64,000 bases of DNA from an uncultured Sutterella sp. (GCA_949287305.1 CASEFX010000013.1:1-64000); one strand, 5' to 3'. Positions 16,925 to 26,385 are shown, counted from the first letter of the stretch. Translations and numbers: made by a program. The notes: a model not told the origin generated them from the letters alone.

Positions 16925-17073
16925 GTACGATCTGCGGGTTTTCTCGGCCTCGCAGGGCTTACCCTTAAAAGAAGGTTCGTATTTTCGGTCTCCGCACGCT
17001 AAAATGTGCGGGTTATCAACCCGGCCGGGCGTTTCCTGTCATGACGTTCGGCCGTTTCATGAGGATCCAACCC

Positions 17074-18501
17074 ATGTGCACCACCATCATCGTCGGCGAA
17101 CACGCCACCGTTGACGGTTCCTTCCTCGTCGCCCGCAGCGCCGACAGCTCGTCGCTCAAGGCCCAGCATTTCGTGATTCATCCGGCCGTCACCGGCCAGT
17201 CCGGCGTCTATTCCTGCAAGGCGCACGGCGGAGTGAACGACTTCAGCTATCCGCTTCCCGAAAACGCCATGCGCTACACGACGGTTCCGAACTGGAAGAC
17301 GCAGCTGCACGGCGCCGTCGGCTTCAACGAAGCCGGCCTCGGCCTCACGGGCACGGAATCGATCTTCGCGAGCGACGAAGCGCTCTCGTTCGACCCCTAC
17401 AACAAGGTCTCGGGCATCACCGAAGACGACATTCCGAACGTGATCCTGCCGCGCTGCCGCACGGCCAAGGAAGGCGTTCTGCTTCTGGGCAAGATCATTG
17501 AAACCCAGGGCGCGGGCGAAGGCTTCGGCGTCGCCTTCGTCGATCAGCACGACGTGTGGTACCTCGAAACGGGTTCGGGTCATCAGTGGATGGCCGAACG
17601 CATCCCGGCCGACAGCTACTTCGCTTCGGGCAACCAGGGCCGCCTGGGCTTCTACGATCCCAAGAACGAAAACCAGCTCGCGAGCCCGACGCTCGTCTCG
17701 TTCGCCGCGGAAAAGGGTCTCTACGACCCCGCGAAGGGCCCCTTCCACTTCTCCGCCGCCTACACGCGCGACGACGGCCGCGACCGCGTCTACAACGACC
17801 CGCGCGTCTGGATCATGCAGAAGATCCTCAACCCCTCGATCGAGCAGCCCGTGGACGACGGCCGCAACTTCGCCGTCTACCTCAAGCCCGAAAAGAAGAT
17901 TTCGCTCGCCGACATGAAGGCGATCATGCGCGACCACTATGAAGGCACCGAGCACGATCCGTACGGCGAAAACCTGAACGGCGCCGAACCCTGGCGTCCG
18001 ATCAGCGTCTTCCGCACCTACGAAGCCCACGTGATGGAAGTCCGTCCGAACCTGCCGCTCGCCATCGGCGAAGTCGTGCACGTCGCCTTCGGCATGGCCG
18101 ACCTCTCGGTCTTCGTGCCCTTCTACCACGGTCTCGAAAGCGTTCCCGAACAGTACGGCCTCGGCACGGACCACTGCGACAATCGCTCGGTCTACTGGAA
18201 GTACCGCAAGGTTCAGACGCTCGCCATGACGAACTATCCGAAGTTCGCCCCGATCGTCAAGAAGGCCTACGGCGACTTCGAAGCCACGATCGACGAAGAA
18301 CGCCGTCAGTTTGAAGCCCGCTACCTCGAACTCGTCAAGACGGACGAAAAGGCCGCCAACGCCGAGCTCAACCGCTTCAACCTCTCGATCCTCGCCCGCG
18401 CCGAAGCGATCGCCGAAAATCTGCAAAACGAAATCCTCACGCAGATGACGGCCGACACCGAAGAGCGCATCGTCTTCAAGAACAACAAATCCAAGGACTA
18501 A
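17074..18501 (+). CDS. pepD: C69 family dipeptidase (cytoplasmic)
   Basis: 475 residues. The start at 17074 is chosen because it places Cys at position 2 (MCTTIIVGEHATVDGS), the N-terminal nucleophile of the C69/Ntn hydrolases, with AGGA eight bases upstream; the frame above it is not homologous. Further landmarks are GFNEAGLGLTGTES, DQHDVWYLETGSGHQWMAE and NDPRVWIMQKIL. There is no signal peptide, so it likely cleaves imported dipeptides in the cytosol. A secreted relative lies at 57803. Confidence 0.9.
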   Translation: MCTTIIVGEHATVDGSFLVARSADSSSLKAQHFVIHPAVTGQSGVYSCKAHGGVNDFSYPLPENAMRYTTVPNWKTQLHGAVGFNEAGLGLTGTESIFASDEALSFDPYNKVSGITEDDIPNVILPRCRTAKEGVLLLGKIIETQGAGEGFGVAFVDQHDVWYLETGSGHQWMAERIPADSYFASGNQGRLGFYDPKNENQLASPTLVSFAAEKGLYDPAKGPFHFSAAYTRDDGRDRVYNDPRVWIMQKILNPSIEQPVDDGRNFAVYLKPEKKISLADMKAIMRDHYEGTEHDPYGENLNGAEPWRPISVFRTYEAHVMEVRPNLPLAIGEVVHVAFGMADLSVFVPFYHGLESVPEQYGLGTDHCDNRSVYWKYRKVQTLAMTNYPKFAPIVKKAYGDFEATIDEERRQFEARYLELVKTDEKAANAELNRFNLSILARAEAIAENLQNEILTQMTADTEERIVFKNNKSKD

Positions 18502-18541
18502 GCGTTCTTTTTTCCGGGCGGCCCCGCCGCCCGAAACGAAG

Positions 18542-18572
18542 GCGGCTCCCCTAGACGGAGCCGCTTTTCGTT
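18542..18572 (+). terminator. Dipeptidase terminator
   Basis: Stem GCGGCTCC/GGAGCCGC (18542-18549 with 18557-18564) and TTTTCGTTT. A second hairpin, CGGGCGG/CCGCCCG, lies just upstream at 18515-18533. Confidence 0.85.
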
Positions 18573-18620
18573 TAAAATGTTCCTCTTTGTCAATTACAGG
18601 ATCCGCATTTCGGCAGCCCT

Positions 18621-19118
18621 ATGGCCCACACTCCCAACAAACCGCTTCGCACCCAGTTCGTCTACCGCCGCTGCTACCCCGGCGACTATCAGGCGCTTCG
18701 CTTCCTCGTTCGCGAATCCTGGCCCGTCGACATGCGCGATCAGGTCGACGACATTCTGAAGGACGCCCTCACCCATCCGGATTCGACCGCGATCTTCGGG
18801 TGCTTCGCCAACGGCGAAGCGGTCGCCTACGCGCAGGTCTCCCTCCGTCAGGAATACGTGGAAGGGGCCTCGAGCTACCCGATCGCCTATCTCGACGCGC
18901 TCTACATCCGACAGAACCTTCGCACGCTCGGCGTCGGACAGCGTCTCGTCGACCTCGTCACGACCTACGTGAATTCGCTCGGCATCGAAGAACTCGCCGC
19001 CGACTGCCTCTCGAGCGACCTGCAGCAGTTCGAGCTCTTCCTTCAGTCGGGCTTCGAAGAGATCTCGCAGATGACGCACTTCGTCAAGTCGATTCCCCTC
19101 AAGATGCGCCGCAGCTGA
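18621..19118 (+). CDS. GNAT acetyltransferase resembling aminoglycoside 6'-N-acetyltransferases
   Basis: 165 residues. The order GCFANGEAVAYAQVSLRQEYV, YPIAYLDALYIRQNLRTLGVG, then EELAADCLSSDLQQFELFLQ and SGFEEISQMTHFVKSI follows the AAC(6')-I pattern, in which the segment before motif A carries an RxDYVxG-like stretch (here LRQEYVEG). Motif A is YIRQNLRTLGVGQRL. Whether it modifies aminoglycosides is unproven; chromosomal members often have other substrates. A single gene between the pepD terminator and surE. Confidence 0.65.
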   Translation: MAHTPNKPLRTQFVYRRCYPGDYQALRFLVRESWPVDMRDQVDDILKDALTHPDSTAIFGCFANGEAVAYAQVSLRQEYVEGASSYPIAYLDALYIRQNLRTLGVGQRLVDLVTTYVNSLGIEELAADCLSSDLQQFELFLQSGFEEISQMTHFVKSIPLKMRRS

Positions 19119-19233
19119 CGCAAATTCCTCGACGAAGTTTGAGAAGCCGTAACAACTTTTCTCCGACGGTCTTTCCGAGGAACACTCGGGACTACAATCG
19201 GAGAAAGTCGAACTTTTATCCCCCGACCATCCC

Positions 19234-19989
19234 ATGCACATTCTCATTTCGAACGACGACGGTTATCGGGCGCCCGGCATCAAGGCGCTCGCCGAAGCAA
19301 TGAAGCGCTTCGGGCGCGTAACGATCGTCGCGCCCGAACACAATCATTCGGGCGCCTCCAATTCGCTCTCGCTCAATCGTCCGCTCACGGTCGAGCACAT
19401 CCCCGGCGACAACCTCTACGTCGTCTCGGGGACGCCCTCGGACTGCGTGCACGTCGCGCTCACGGGCCTTCTCGACGAACGCCCCGACCTCGTGGTCTCC
19501 GGAATCAACTGCGGCGCGAACATGGGCGACGACACCATGTATTCGGGCACGGTCGCGGCCGCGATCGAAGGCTATCTCTTCGGCGTGCCCTCGATCGCCT
19601 TCTCGCAGATCGACAAGGGATGGGCGGAGCTTGAGAGCGCCGCCAAGGTCGCCTCGACCGTCGTCGAGCGCTTTCTTTCGGCCGACCGCGAAGCCGGTCC
19701 CGTGCTTCTCAACGTGAACATTCCGAACATGCCGTTCGATCGCCTCCAGGGCATCCGCGCCACGCGCCTCGGGCGCCGCAGCTGCGCGGACGACGTCATC
19801 TGCGAGATGAGTCCCCGGGGCTTTCCGATCTACTGGCTCGGCGCCGCGGGCAAGCCCGCCGACGCCGCGGAAGACACCGACTTCTGGGCGACGCAGCACG
19901 GTTTCGTCTCCGTTTCGCCCCTGCAGACGGACCTGACGAACCACCGTCAGGTCGCCATGGCTCACGACTGGGTGGGCGGCCATCTTTGA
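19234..19989 (+). CDS. surE: 5'/3'-nucleotidase SurE
   Basis: 251 residues. The metal-binding start MHILISNDDGYRAPG (Asp8, Asp9), the Ser segment PEHNHSGASNSLSL and the Asn segment VVSGINCGANMGDDTMYSGT are diagnostic for SurE. It is a phosphatase acting on nucleoside monophosphates and short polyphosphates. It is followed 22 bases later by an nlpD-like gene, echoing the surE-pcm-nlpD-rpoS cluster of other proteobacteria, but pcm and rpoS are not here. Confidence 0.95.
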   Translation: MHILISNDDGYRAPGIKALAEAMKRFGRVTIVAPEHNHSGASNSLSLNRPLTVEHIPGDNLYVVSGTPSDCVHVALTGLLDERPDLVVSGINCGANMGDDTMYSGTVAAAIEGYLFGVPSIAFSQIDKGWAELESAAKVASTVVERFLSADREAGPVLLNVNIPNMPFDRLQGIRATRLGRRSCADDVICEMSPRGFPIYWLGAAGKPADAAEDTDFWATQHGFVSVSPLQTDLTNHRQVAMAHDWVGGHL

Positions 19990-20011
19990 TTCGAACAAAA
20001 GGAAGATCGCG

Positions 20012-20926
20012 ATGCGCAAAACCAAGATTTACACCGCCCTGCCGGCGCTTGCAGCCCTCCTGCTCGCGGGCTGCTCCACGGTGGACACGACGTCCGTCCC
20101 CATGGTGGACCGCTCGAGCTACGACAAGGACACGGCCGCTCCGATTCTCACGAGCACGGCCGACGGCACGGGCTCGATGACGCTTCTTGCCCCAGGGACC
20201 GTCAAGGATTCGGGACGCGTTCATACGGTTGCGCCGGGCGACACGCTCTACAACATCTCGCTTCGCTACGGATTTGAGCCGCAGGCGCTCGCCACGCTCA
20301 ACGCCGTGAGCGATCCGACGACCCTTCGCATCGGTCAGACGCTTCGCCTCCCCGTCTCGACGAAGGCTCCCGTCACGACAGCGAATCCTGCCGTCCGCGT
20401 CTCGCGCATCACCGATCTTTCGACGAACACCCCCGAGCCCGCCACGACCGAGCCCGAAGAAACCAAGACGGCCGCCGCCGCTCCGGTCACGGGCGACGCC
20501 GCTTCCGAAACGAAGCCCGCCGCCAAGGAAGAGCCCGCGCCGCAGCCGCCCAAGACGGTTCCCGGCACGCGCATGATCTGGCCCGCCAACGGGAAGATCC
20601 TCTCGGGCTTTGCCGCCAACGGCAAGGGCCTTGACATCGGCGGCGTCGAAGGCGACCTCGTCGTCGCCGCAGGCGCCGGCACCGTTCTCTTCGTCGGCGA
20701 AAACGTCAAGGGCTACGGCAACCTCGTCATCATCAAGCACAGCGACAGCGTCGTGACGGCGTACGGTCACAACCGCAAGATCGTCGTGAAGACGAACGAC
20801 CGCGTGAAGGCCGGCCAGAAGATCGCCGAAATGGGTTCCTTCAACGGCGTCCCGCAGGTCCGCTTTGAGGTGCGTCTGCGCGGCAAGGCCGTGAATCCCG
20901 CCGAATACCTCCCGGCGCGCCGCTGA
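20012..20926 (+). CDS. nlpD: NlpD-like lipoprotein with LysM and M23 domains
   Basis: 304 residues. Lipobox LLLAGC makes Cys21 the lipid anchor. A LysM domain spans about 68-115 (HTVAPGDTLYNISLRYG, IGQTLRLPV), a Pro/Thr/Glu linker about 120-185, and a LytM/M23 domain from about 190. The metal motif is degenerate (NGKGLDIGG in place of HxxxD), as in NlpD and EnvC, which activate amidases and do not cut peptidoglycan themselves. Probable role: activation of cell-separation amidase at the septum. Ribosome site AAAAGGAAG. Confidence 0.9.
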   Translation: MRKTKIYTALPALAALLLAGCSTVDTTSVPMVDRSSYDKDTAAPILTSTADGTGSMTLLAPGTVKDSGRVHTVAPGDTLYNISLRYGFEPQALATLNAVSDPTTLRIGQTLRLPVSTKAPVTTANPAVRVSRITDLSTNTPEPATTEPEETKTAAAAPVTGDAASETKPAAKEEPAPQPPKTVPGTRMIWPANGKILSGFAANGKGLDIGGVEGDLVVAAGAGTVLFVGENVKGYGNLVIIKHSDSVVTAYGHNRKIVVKTNDRVKAGQKIAEMGSFNGVPQVRFEVRLRGKAVNPAEYLPARR

Positions 20927-20974
20927 GGGACTTCGGTCGAACGTTCTTGTGACGTTCGTGAGCCTCTTGGAGTT

Positions 20975-21012
20975 AGATCCCGGTTCCCAAAGAGCCGGGA
21001 TCTTTCTTTTTT
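20975..21012 (+). terminator. surE-nlpD terminator
   Basis: Stem AGATCCCGG/CCGGGATCT (20975-20983 with 20995-21003) followed by TTCTTTTTT. Confidence 0.88.
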
Positions 21013-21032
21013 CCGGTGCGGAGAACCCACCG

Positions 21033-21476
21033 TCAGAGCCTTCGCTCGAGCACGATCATGTCCACGAGCAAAACGCCGCCGTCAACGATCGGTTTCTCAT
21101 AGTTGTCGGCGAAGAACCGAGGAATGCGGCCGACGCGAACGAAGCCGCGCTTCTCGTAGAAGGGCAGCGTCGCCGGGCTCTCCCCGGTTCCAACGCGCAG
21201 GGTGGAAAAGCGGTCTTTGTACTTTTCGGCAACGAACTCGATCAGCGCGCTCGCGTAGCCTTTCCCCTGCTCGGACGGAAGGGTGGCCAAGTTCTTGATT
21301 TCGAGAACACCTCCGCCCTCGTCCGTCACGACGCATTCGCTCTTGACGCCGCCGTCGTCGAGCACGTACATCTCCCCGCGGTCGAGATAGCGGTCGATCA
21401 TGAGCTCCTCTTCGTCGGCGAGGAGAAGAAGCGAAAGATATTGTTTTTTGTTTTCTCTGACTTTCCGGATTTCCAT
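21033..21476 (-). CDS. GNAT family N-acetyltransferase
   Basis: 147 residues. Motif A appears as IKNLATLPSEQGKGYASALI and motif B as LPFYEKRGFVRVGRIPRFF. An early segment, IDRYLDRGEMYVLDDGG, contains the first strands. The family acetylates small amines or protein N-termini; no substrate can be assigned. It converges on the nlpD terminator. Confidence 0.8.
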   Translation of the reverse strand: MEIRKVRENKKQYLSLLLLADEEELMIDRYLDRGEMYVLDDGGVKSECVVTDEGGGVLEIKNLATLPSEQGKGYASALIEFVAEKYKDRFSTLRVGTGESPATLPFYEKRGFVRVGRIPRFFADNYEKPIVDGGVLLVDMIVLERRL

Positions 21477-21506
21477 GTCGCTCAGACCCGATGACAGTTA
21501 GGGTAA

Positions 21507-22910
21507 TTAGCGTTCGTCAGAATACGGAGAACCTTCTTCCTGCATTTGGCGACAGAGCTCTTCGGATGTTTTGCCCAAATCATCCAAAGACAAACAACAA
21601 AGGGTGGCCTTTCGGTCTCTCAACGCGTCGTTGCAGGAGATGAAAGCCGCCACCTTACCCGACAATTGAGCGAGACTGAATTTGGAGCGCGATCGTTTGA
21701 CCTCGCAGAAGTAGATTTCATCGTCATTGATCGCGACAATATCTATTTCGTTGAGTCCCTTCCTATCCCACCACGGTCCGATCTCCGTGAAGCGATGGCT
21801 GTTCATCAACGTCTGCAAGAAACACTGTTCCAGAGCATGCCCTGAGAACGTCGGATAAGCGCTGACGAAGCCCTGACGCATCGCCTCGTAGCTGTTCTGA
21901 GCCAGCAAACTGGCTTGTCCGTCCACGAAATTAAACCAGAACTCCAGGTAACGGTCCGTCATTTTGTAACGTGTCCGTCGGTAGTTCGGCGATAACACGG
22001 GTTTGTTCTGCGCAATCAATTCGTACTGCTTCTCCAGACGCGACAAAAATCCACTGATGTTCACGTCCCGAATTCTGTCCTGCAACTCCTCCCGTTTCGT
22101 TTTTCCATGGGCTATCGCCTGCAAAATGGATCGGTTTACCGTCGCATCGACACGGAACTCATTGGCCAGCAGAACCTCTCCGTCCATGATGAATTTCGAC
22201 CCGGGCTGAAAAACCACCCGACTCATGGCTTCCAGATCAAAAGCCCTTCGATCCATCAGGTCTTCGACAAACCATACGACCCCGCCGGTCAACGCGTAGA
22301 GAGCGAGGAGATCGTCAGGCGCGGGCGCCGGAACGTAATCGGACAGGATTTCCGAAACAACGTCGACCGGAAACGGCCGCACAAAAACGAAACGGTCGAC
22401 ACGTCCGTACAGAGGTTCGCTGTAGGCCTGAAAAATATTTCTCATGGCCGATGCAACGGAACCGCTCATCACCAAGAAAGTTCGGGAGGTTTTCTTATTG
22501 AGATCCCAAATGCGTTGCAATTCGGACCAGAAAGTCGGGTCAATGAAATTCAGATCCTGACATTCATCGATGGCAATGTTTATCGGACGGGTCTTGCCGA
22601 TGAACATCAGAAATTCGATGACCTGGGAGAGTCGATCAAATGTGGGGTTGAACGGAAGTTCGACCACCTGCCCGATGGCCTTCAGCCACAATTTGATCAA
22701 TTCGCGAGAGGTGGTCCGAGAGCAGAAGAGGTACACGAAAGGCACTTCCGTCTCCTCCCGCAGCGTTTGCAGGAGCAGTTCCGTTTTCCCTACCCGGCGA
22801 CGACCGGTAACCACCACCAACCGGGATGCGGCCAGATTGCGGCACAGCCCGCGTTCTTCGCGAAGAATGGCTTGCTCGGTCTCGCGACCGTAAAATTTTT
22901 TCAGCGGCAT
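21507..22910 (-). CDS. AAA ATPase with C-terminal DUF234/nuclease-like domain
   Basis: 467 residues. Walker A is VVTGRRRVGKTELLLQ (about 33-48) and Walker B is INIAIDECQDL. A sensor-like SGS (FLVMSGSVASAM) follows, then a helical middle. The C-terminal region contains a PD-(D/E)xK-like pattern (GLNEIDIVAINDDEIYFCEVKRS). This architecture is common in archaeal/bacterial DUF234 ATPases, whose role is not settled. Base and codon use are visibly less GC-rich than the neighbours, suggesting transfer. Its promoter carries two copies of a ten-base palindrome, which suggests tight control. Confidence 0.85.
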   Translation of the reverse strand: MPLKKFYGRETEQAILREERGLCRNLAASRLVVVTGRRRVGKTELLLQTLREETEVPFVYLFCSRTTSRELIKLWLKAIGQVVELPFNPTFDRLSQVIEFLMFIGKTRPINIAIDECQDLNFIDPTFWSELQRIWDLNKKTSRTFLVMSGSVASAMRNIFQAYSEPLYGRVDRFVFVRPFPVDVVSEILSDYVPAPAPDDLLALYALTGGVVWFVEDLMDRRAFDLEAMSRVVFQPGSKFIMDGEVLLANEFRVDATVNRSILQAIAHGKTKREELQDRIRDVNISGFLSRLEKQYELIAQNKPVLSPNYRRTRYKMTDRYLEFWFNFVDGQASLLAQNSYEAMRQGFVSAYPTFSGHALEQCFLQTLMNSHRFTEIGPWWDRKGLNEIDIVAINDDEIYFCEVKRSRSKFSLAQLSGKVAAFISCNDALRDRKATLCCLSLDDLGKTSEELCRQMQEEGSPYSDER

Positions 22911-22934
22911 GGAATCTCCGCAGCGATCTATTTA

Positions 22935-22980
22935 TGTTCTCGCAAAGAACGTTCTCTGAAAGAACGTTCTTTTATAGAAC
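22935..22980 (-). promoter_or_regulatory. Operator array in front of the ATPase gene
   Basis: Two copies of AGAACGTTCT (22946-22955 and 22961-22970) lie 15 bases apart, flanked by a GTTCT half site (22936-22940) and an AGAAC half site (22976-22980). The array is 25-70 bases upstream of the ATPase ATG. The rest of the 22911-23327 spacer is AT-rich, with no gene and one FNR-like site at 23276. Confidence 0.65.
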
Positions 22981-23275
22981 ATTGTATCCGATCCATGGCC
23001 CTTCAGCTGCGCGGTCGCTTCTGACGAGCGTTTGCATACGGCGATAGCCCCAAACAATCCGCGTCATTGATCAGCATCGTCCCGTCCGGATTTCGACTCT
23101 CACCAAACCATACTACTTTCGTCGGGTATTAGACGAAAAGAGCTCGGCGGCAGGCATTTTCCTTTACTTACCTACCCTCCTATACGAAAACCCTTACGCC
23201 GAATTTCCCTCCTTCGGAGGATTCGCAAATATCCTGCCCAGGCAGAAAATCAAACGTAAAGATGCGGCGACGACA

Positions 23276-23289
23276 TTGATTTGAATCAT
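23276..23289 (+). promoter_or_regulatory. FNR-like site before the aldehyde dehydrogenase
   Basis: TTGATTTGAATCAT matches TTGAT-N4-ATCAA with one mismatch. It is centred about 45 bases before the ATG at 23328. That is too close for class II activation unless the leader is very short, so repression is as likely as activation. Confidence 0.35.
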
Positions 23290-23327
23290 GTTGCCTGTGC
23301 CGCAGGTTTCACTTTGGAGGAACAATC

Positions 23328-24797
23328 ATGGAACGACGCAACGAATACGGTCTTCTGATCGGCGGCGAATGGGTGGCTGCGCAAGGCAGCAAGACGACGG
23401 AAACGCGCAATCCCGCCACGGGCGAAGTGCTCGCCCGCGTCGCCGCGGCCTGCGCGGATGACGTCGACCGCGCCGTGAAGGCCGCGCGCGCCGCTTTTGA
23501 CGGATGGTCGAAGACCTCGCCCGCCGAGCGCTCCGCCATTCTTCTGCGCATCGCCGACGATCTTGAGAAAGAAGCCGACTTCTTCGCGAAGATCGAAACG
23601 ATGGACAACGGCAAGCCCATCCGCGAAACGTCGCTCGTCGACGTGCCGCTCTCGGTCGACCACTTCCGCTACTTTGCGGGCTGTCTGCGCGCTGAAGAAG
23701 GCAGCGCCGTGCGCATCGACAACGACACCATGAGTCTCGTCCTGCACGAACCGATCGGTGTCGTGGGCCAGATCATTCCGTGGAACTTCCCGCTCCTCAT
23801 GGGCGCCTGGAAGCTCGCCCCGGCGCTCGCCGCCGGCAACACGGTCGTGATCAAGCCCTCCTCGACCACCCCGCTCTCCCTTTTGCATCTCGCCGAAATC
23901 ATCTCCCGCCACGTTCCCGCCGGGGTCGTGAACGTCATCACGGGTTCGGGCCGCACCGCGGGCGACGCGATGCTCAAGCACCCGGGCTTTGACAAGCTCG
24001 CCTTCACGGGCTCGACCGAAGTGGGCGTCGACGTCGCGAAGGCCGCGGCCGACCGTCTCATTCCCGCCACGCTCGAACTCGGCGGCAAGTCCGCGAACAT
24101 TCTCTTTGCCGACTGCAATCTCGAGCGCGCGATCGAGGGCGTCCAGATCGGGATTCTCTTCAACCAGGGCCAGGTCTGCTGCGCGGGCTCGCGTCTCTTC
24201 ATCGAACGCAAGATCTACAACGAAGTGCTCGAACGCCTCGCCGAAGCCTTCAAGGCCGTGAAGGTGGGCGACCCCTTGGATCCGTCGACCCAGATGGGCG
24301 CGCAGATCAACGAGGCGCAGGTCGAACGCGTTCTCCGCTATGTCGAAATCGCCAAGAAGGACGGCGCACGCATTCTCGCCGGGGGCGAGCGCGCCAAGGT
24401 CCCGGGCCTCGAATCGGGCGCCTTCCTGCAGCCCACCCTCATCGCCGACGTCAAAAACGATCAGTGCGTCGCGCAGGAGGAAATCTTCGGGCCGGTCGTC
24501 GTGGCGATTCCGTTCGACACCGAAGAGGAGGTCGTCCGCATGGCCAACGACAGCGAATACGGTCTCGGCGGCGCCGTCTGGACGCAGGACATCAACCGCG
24601 CCATGCGCGTCGCGCGCGACGTGCGCACGGGCCGCATGTGGGTGAACACCTACAACGAACTTCCCGCGCACGCCCCGTTCGGCGGCTACAAGCGCTCGGG
24701 CATCGGCCGCGAAACCCACAAGATGATGCTCGAACACTACTCGCAGGTGAAGAACATCTTCGTGAGTCTCGCCGAAGGGAAGCGCGGCTTCTTCTGA
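23328..24797 (+). CDS. NAD(P)-dependent aldehyde dehydrogenase
   Basis: 489 residues of the classical ALDH fold. The cofactor-binding segment IIPWNFPLLMGAWKLAPALA, the general base LELGGKSANI, the nucleophile QGQVCCAGSRLF and EEIFGPVV are all present. The order and PFGGYKRSGIGRE tail are closest to AldB-type acetaldehyde or betaine-aldehyde enzymes. The substrate is unresolved. The ATG is preceded by TTTGGAGGAAC. It is a single gene; a hairpin with CTTTT follows at about 24819-24839. Confidence 0.92.
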   Translation: MERRNEYGLLIGGEWVAAQGSKTTETRNPATGEVLARVAAACADDVDRAVKAARAAFDGWSKTSPAERSAILLRIADDLEKEADFFAKIETMDNGKPIRETSLVDVPLSVDHFRYFAGCLRAEEGSAVRIDNDTMSLVLHEPIGVVGQIIPWNFPLLMGAWKLAPALAAGNTVVIKPSSTTPLSLLHLAEIISRHVPAGVVNVITGSGRTAGDAMLKHPGFDKLAFTGSTEVGVDVAKAAADRLIPATLELGGKSANILFADCNLERAIEGVQIGILFNQGQVCCAGSRLFIERKIYNEVLERLAEAFKAVKVGDPLDPSTQMGAQINEAQVERVLRYVEIAKKDGARILAGGERAKVPGLESGAFLQPTLIADVKNDQCVAQEEIFGPVVVAIPFDTEEEVVRMANDSEYGLGGAVWTQDINRAMRVARDVRTGRMWVNTYNELPAHAPFGGYKRSGIGRETHKMMLEHYSQVKNIFVSLAEGKRGFF

Positions 24798-24911
24798 TCC
24801 CACGCGGTCCGGGTTTTTCCGCGTCGGGCCCGCGGCTTTTCGCTACAATGCGGATCTTTCAAATTTGGTTCGCGCCTTCGGCACCGTACGGAGGCAATGG
24901 AGAAAAGTCAA

Positions 24912-26366
24912 ATGGCCCGACGCAAGGAAAAAACGCCCGAATACTTCACCGTCGACGTCGAACGCCTCGACCAGGAAGGTCGGGGCGTTGCCCGTCGAGA
25001 CGGCAAGGTCGTCTTCATTCAGGGAGCGCTCCCCGGTGAGAACGTCACCTACGAGCGCCTTCGCAACAAAACGTCTTTTGAAGTGGGCCGCGTCACGGCC
25101 GTTCACCGCGAGTCCGTGCAGCGCGTGAAGCCCGCCTGCCCCGCCTTCGGCCACGGTCCGGGCAGCTGCGGCGGCTGCGCCATGCAGCACCTCGAAGCCC
25201 GCGCCCAGGTCGCCTACAAGGAAAAGGTCCTTCTCGACACGCTCTGGCACATCGGCAAGGTCTGCCCCGAATCGATCATTCCCCCGATCTACGGTCCGAC
25301 CTGGCACTACCGCCACCGCGCCCGCCTCACCGTGCGCGACGTTCCCAAGAAGGGAGGCGTCCTCGTGGGCTTTCACGAAAAGGCGAGCTCCTACGTCTGC
25401 GACATGAAGACGTGCAAGATTCTCCCGAAGCACGTCTCCGACATGCTCGTCCCGATGCGCGAACTCGTCTCGGAACTTTCCATCCGTCAGCGCATGCCCC
25501 AGATTGAAGTCGCCGTGGGCGGGGACGGCCGCACGGCGCTCGTCTTCCGCACGCTCGAAACGCCGACCCCCGAAGACATGGAAAAGCTCCTCGCCTTCGG
25601 CGACAAGTACGGCGCCGACATTTGGCTGCAGCCCAAGGGGCCGGAATCCGCGCACGCCGTGCGTCCGGAAAACGAGCACGCGCTCGGGCTCTACCTCTCC
25701 GAATTCAACGTCCGCATCGGCTTCAAGCCGACCGACTTCACGCAGGTGAACCACGCGCTCAACGAAACGATGGTAAGCCGCGCCGTGCGTCTTTTGGGCG
25801 TGGAACCGCACCACCACGTGGCGGACTTCTTCTGCGGTCTCGGGAACTTTACGCTCCCGCTCGCTCGCAAGGCGAAGACCGTGATCGGCATCGAAGGCTC
25901 CGAAGGCCTCGTCGCCCGCGCGCGTCAGGGCGCCGCCGACAACGGCCTCAAGGACAAGACCTCCTTTACGGCCCGCAACCTCTTCACCTGGTGCGAAGCC
26001 GACTGGGACGATCTGCGCGCCCGCTACGGCACGATCGACCGCGTTCTGATCGACCCGCCGCGCGAAGGGGCGCTTGCGCTCGCGCGCACGCTCGCCGCGA
26101 CGGACCACCGTCCCGAACGCGTCGTCTACGTCTCCTGCAATCCGGCGACGCTCGCGCGCGACTGCGCGATCCTTCACCACGAAGGCGGCTGGCACATCCG
26201 CGCCGCGGGGATCATGAACATGTTCCCGCACACGGGCCACGTCGAATCGATCGCCGTGCTCGAACCCGGTCCCAAGCCCGAAAAGAAGAGCGAAGAGGCC
26301 GAAGCCATCGAACGCCGCATCGAAGCCTCGGGCGACGACAAGGTGACGATGCACCTCGACGCCTGA
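24912..26366 (+). CDS. rlmD: 23S rRNA (uracil-5-)-methyltransferase RlmD-type
   Basis: 484 residues from the ATG at 24912, preferred over 24897 because GGAG is nine bases upstream. An N-terminal TRAM domain is followed by the Fe-S cysteines (Cys76, CGGC at 86-89, Cys168 in CKIL). The SAM-binding segment is VADFFCGLGNFTLPLARKA and the nucleophile is VYVSCNPATLARD. It methylates a uridine of 23S rRNA. The C-terminal 25 residues are a charged tail. Confidence 0.88.
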   Translation: MARRKEKTPEYFTVDVERLDQEGRGVARRDGKVVFIQGALPGENVTYERLRNKTSFEVGRVTAVHRESVQRVKPACPAFGHGPGSCGGCAMQHLEARAQVAYKEKVLLDTLWHIGKVCPESIIPPIYGPTWHYRHRARLTVRDVPKKGGVLVGFHEKASSYVCDMKTCKILPKHVSDMLVPMRELVSELSIRQRMPQIEVAVGGDGRTALVFRTLETPTPEDMEKLLAFGDKYGADIWLQPKGPESAHAVRPENEHALGLYLSEFNVRIGFKPTDFTQVNHALNETMVSRAVRLLGVEPHHHVADFFCGLGNFTLPLARKAKTVIGIEGSEGLVARARQGAADNGLKDKTSFTARNLFTWCEADWDDLRARYGTIDRVLIDPPREGALALARTLAATDHRPERVVYVSCNPATLARDCAILHHEGGWHIRAAGIMNMFPHTGHVESIAVLEPGPKPEKKSEEAEAIERRIEASGDDKVTMHLDA

Positions 26367-26385
26367 TCCCCGTCCCAAAGTGACG

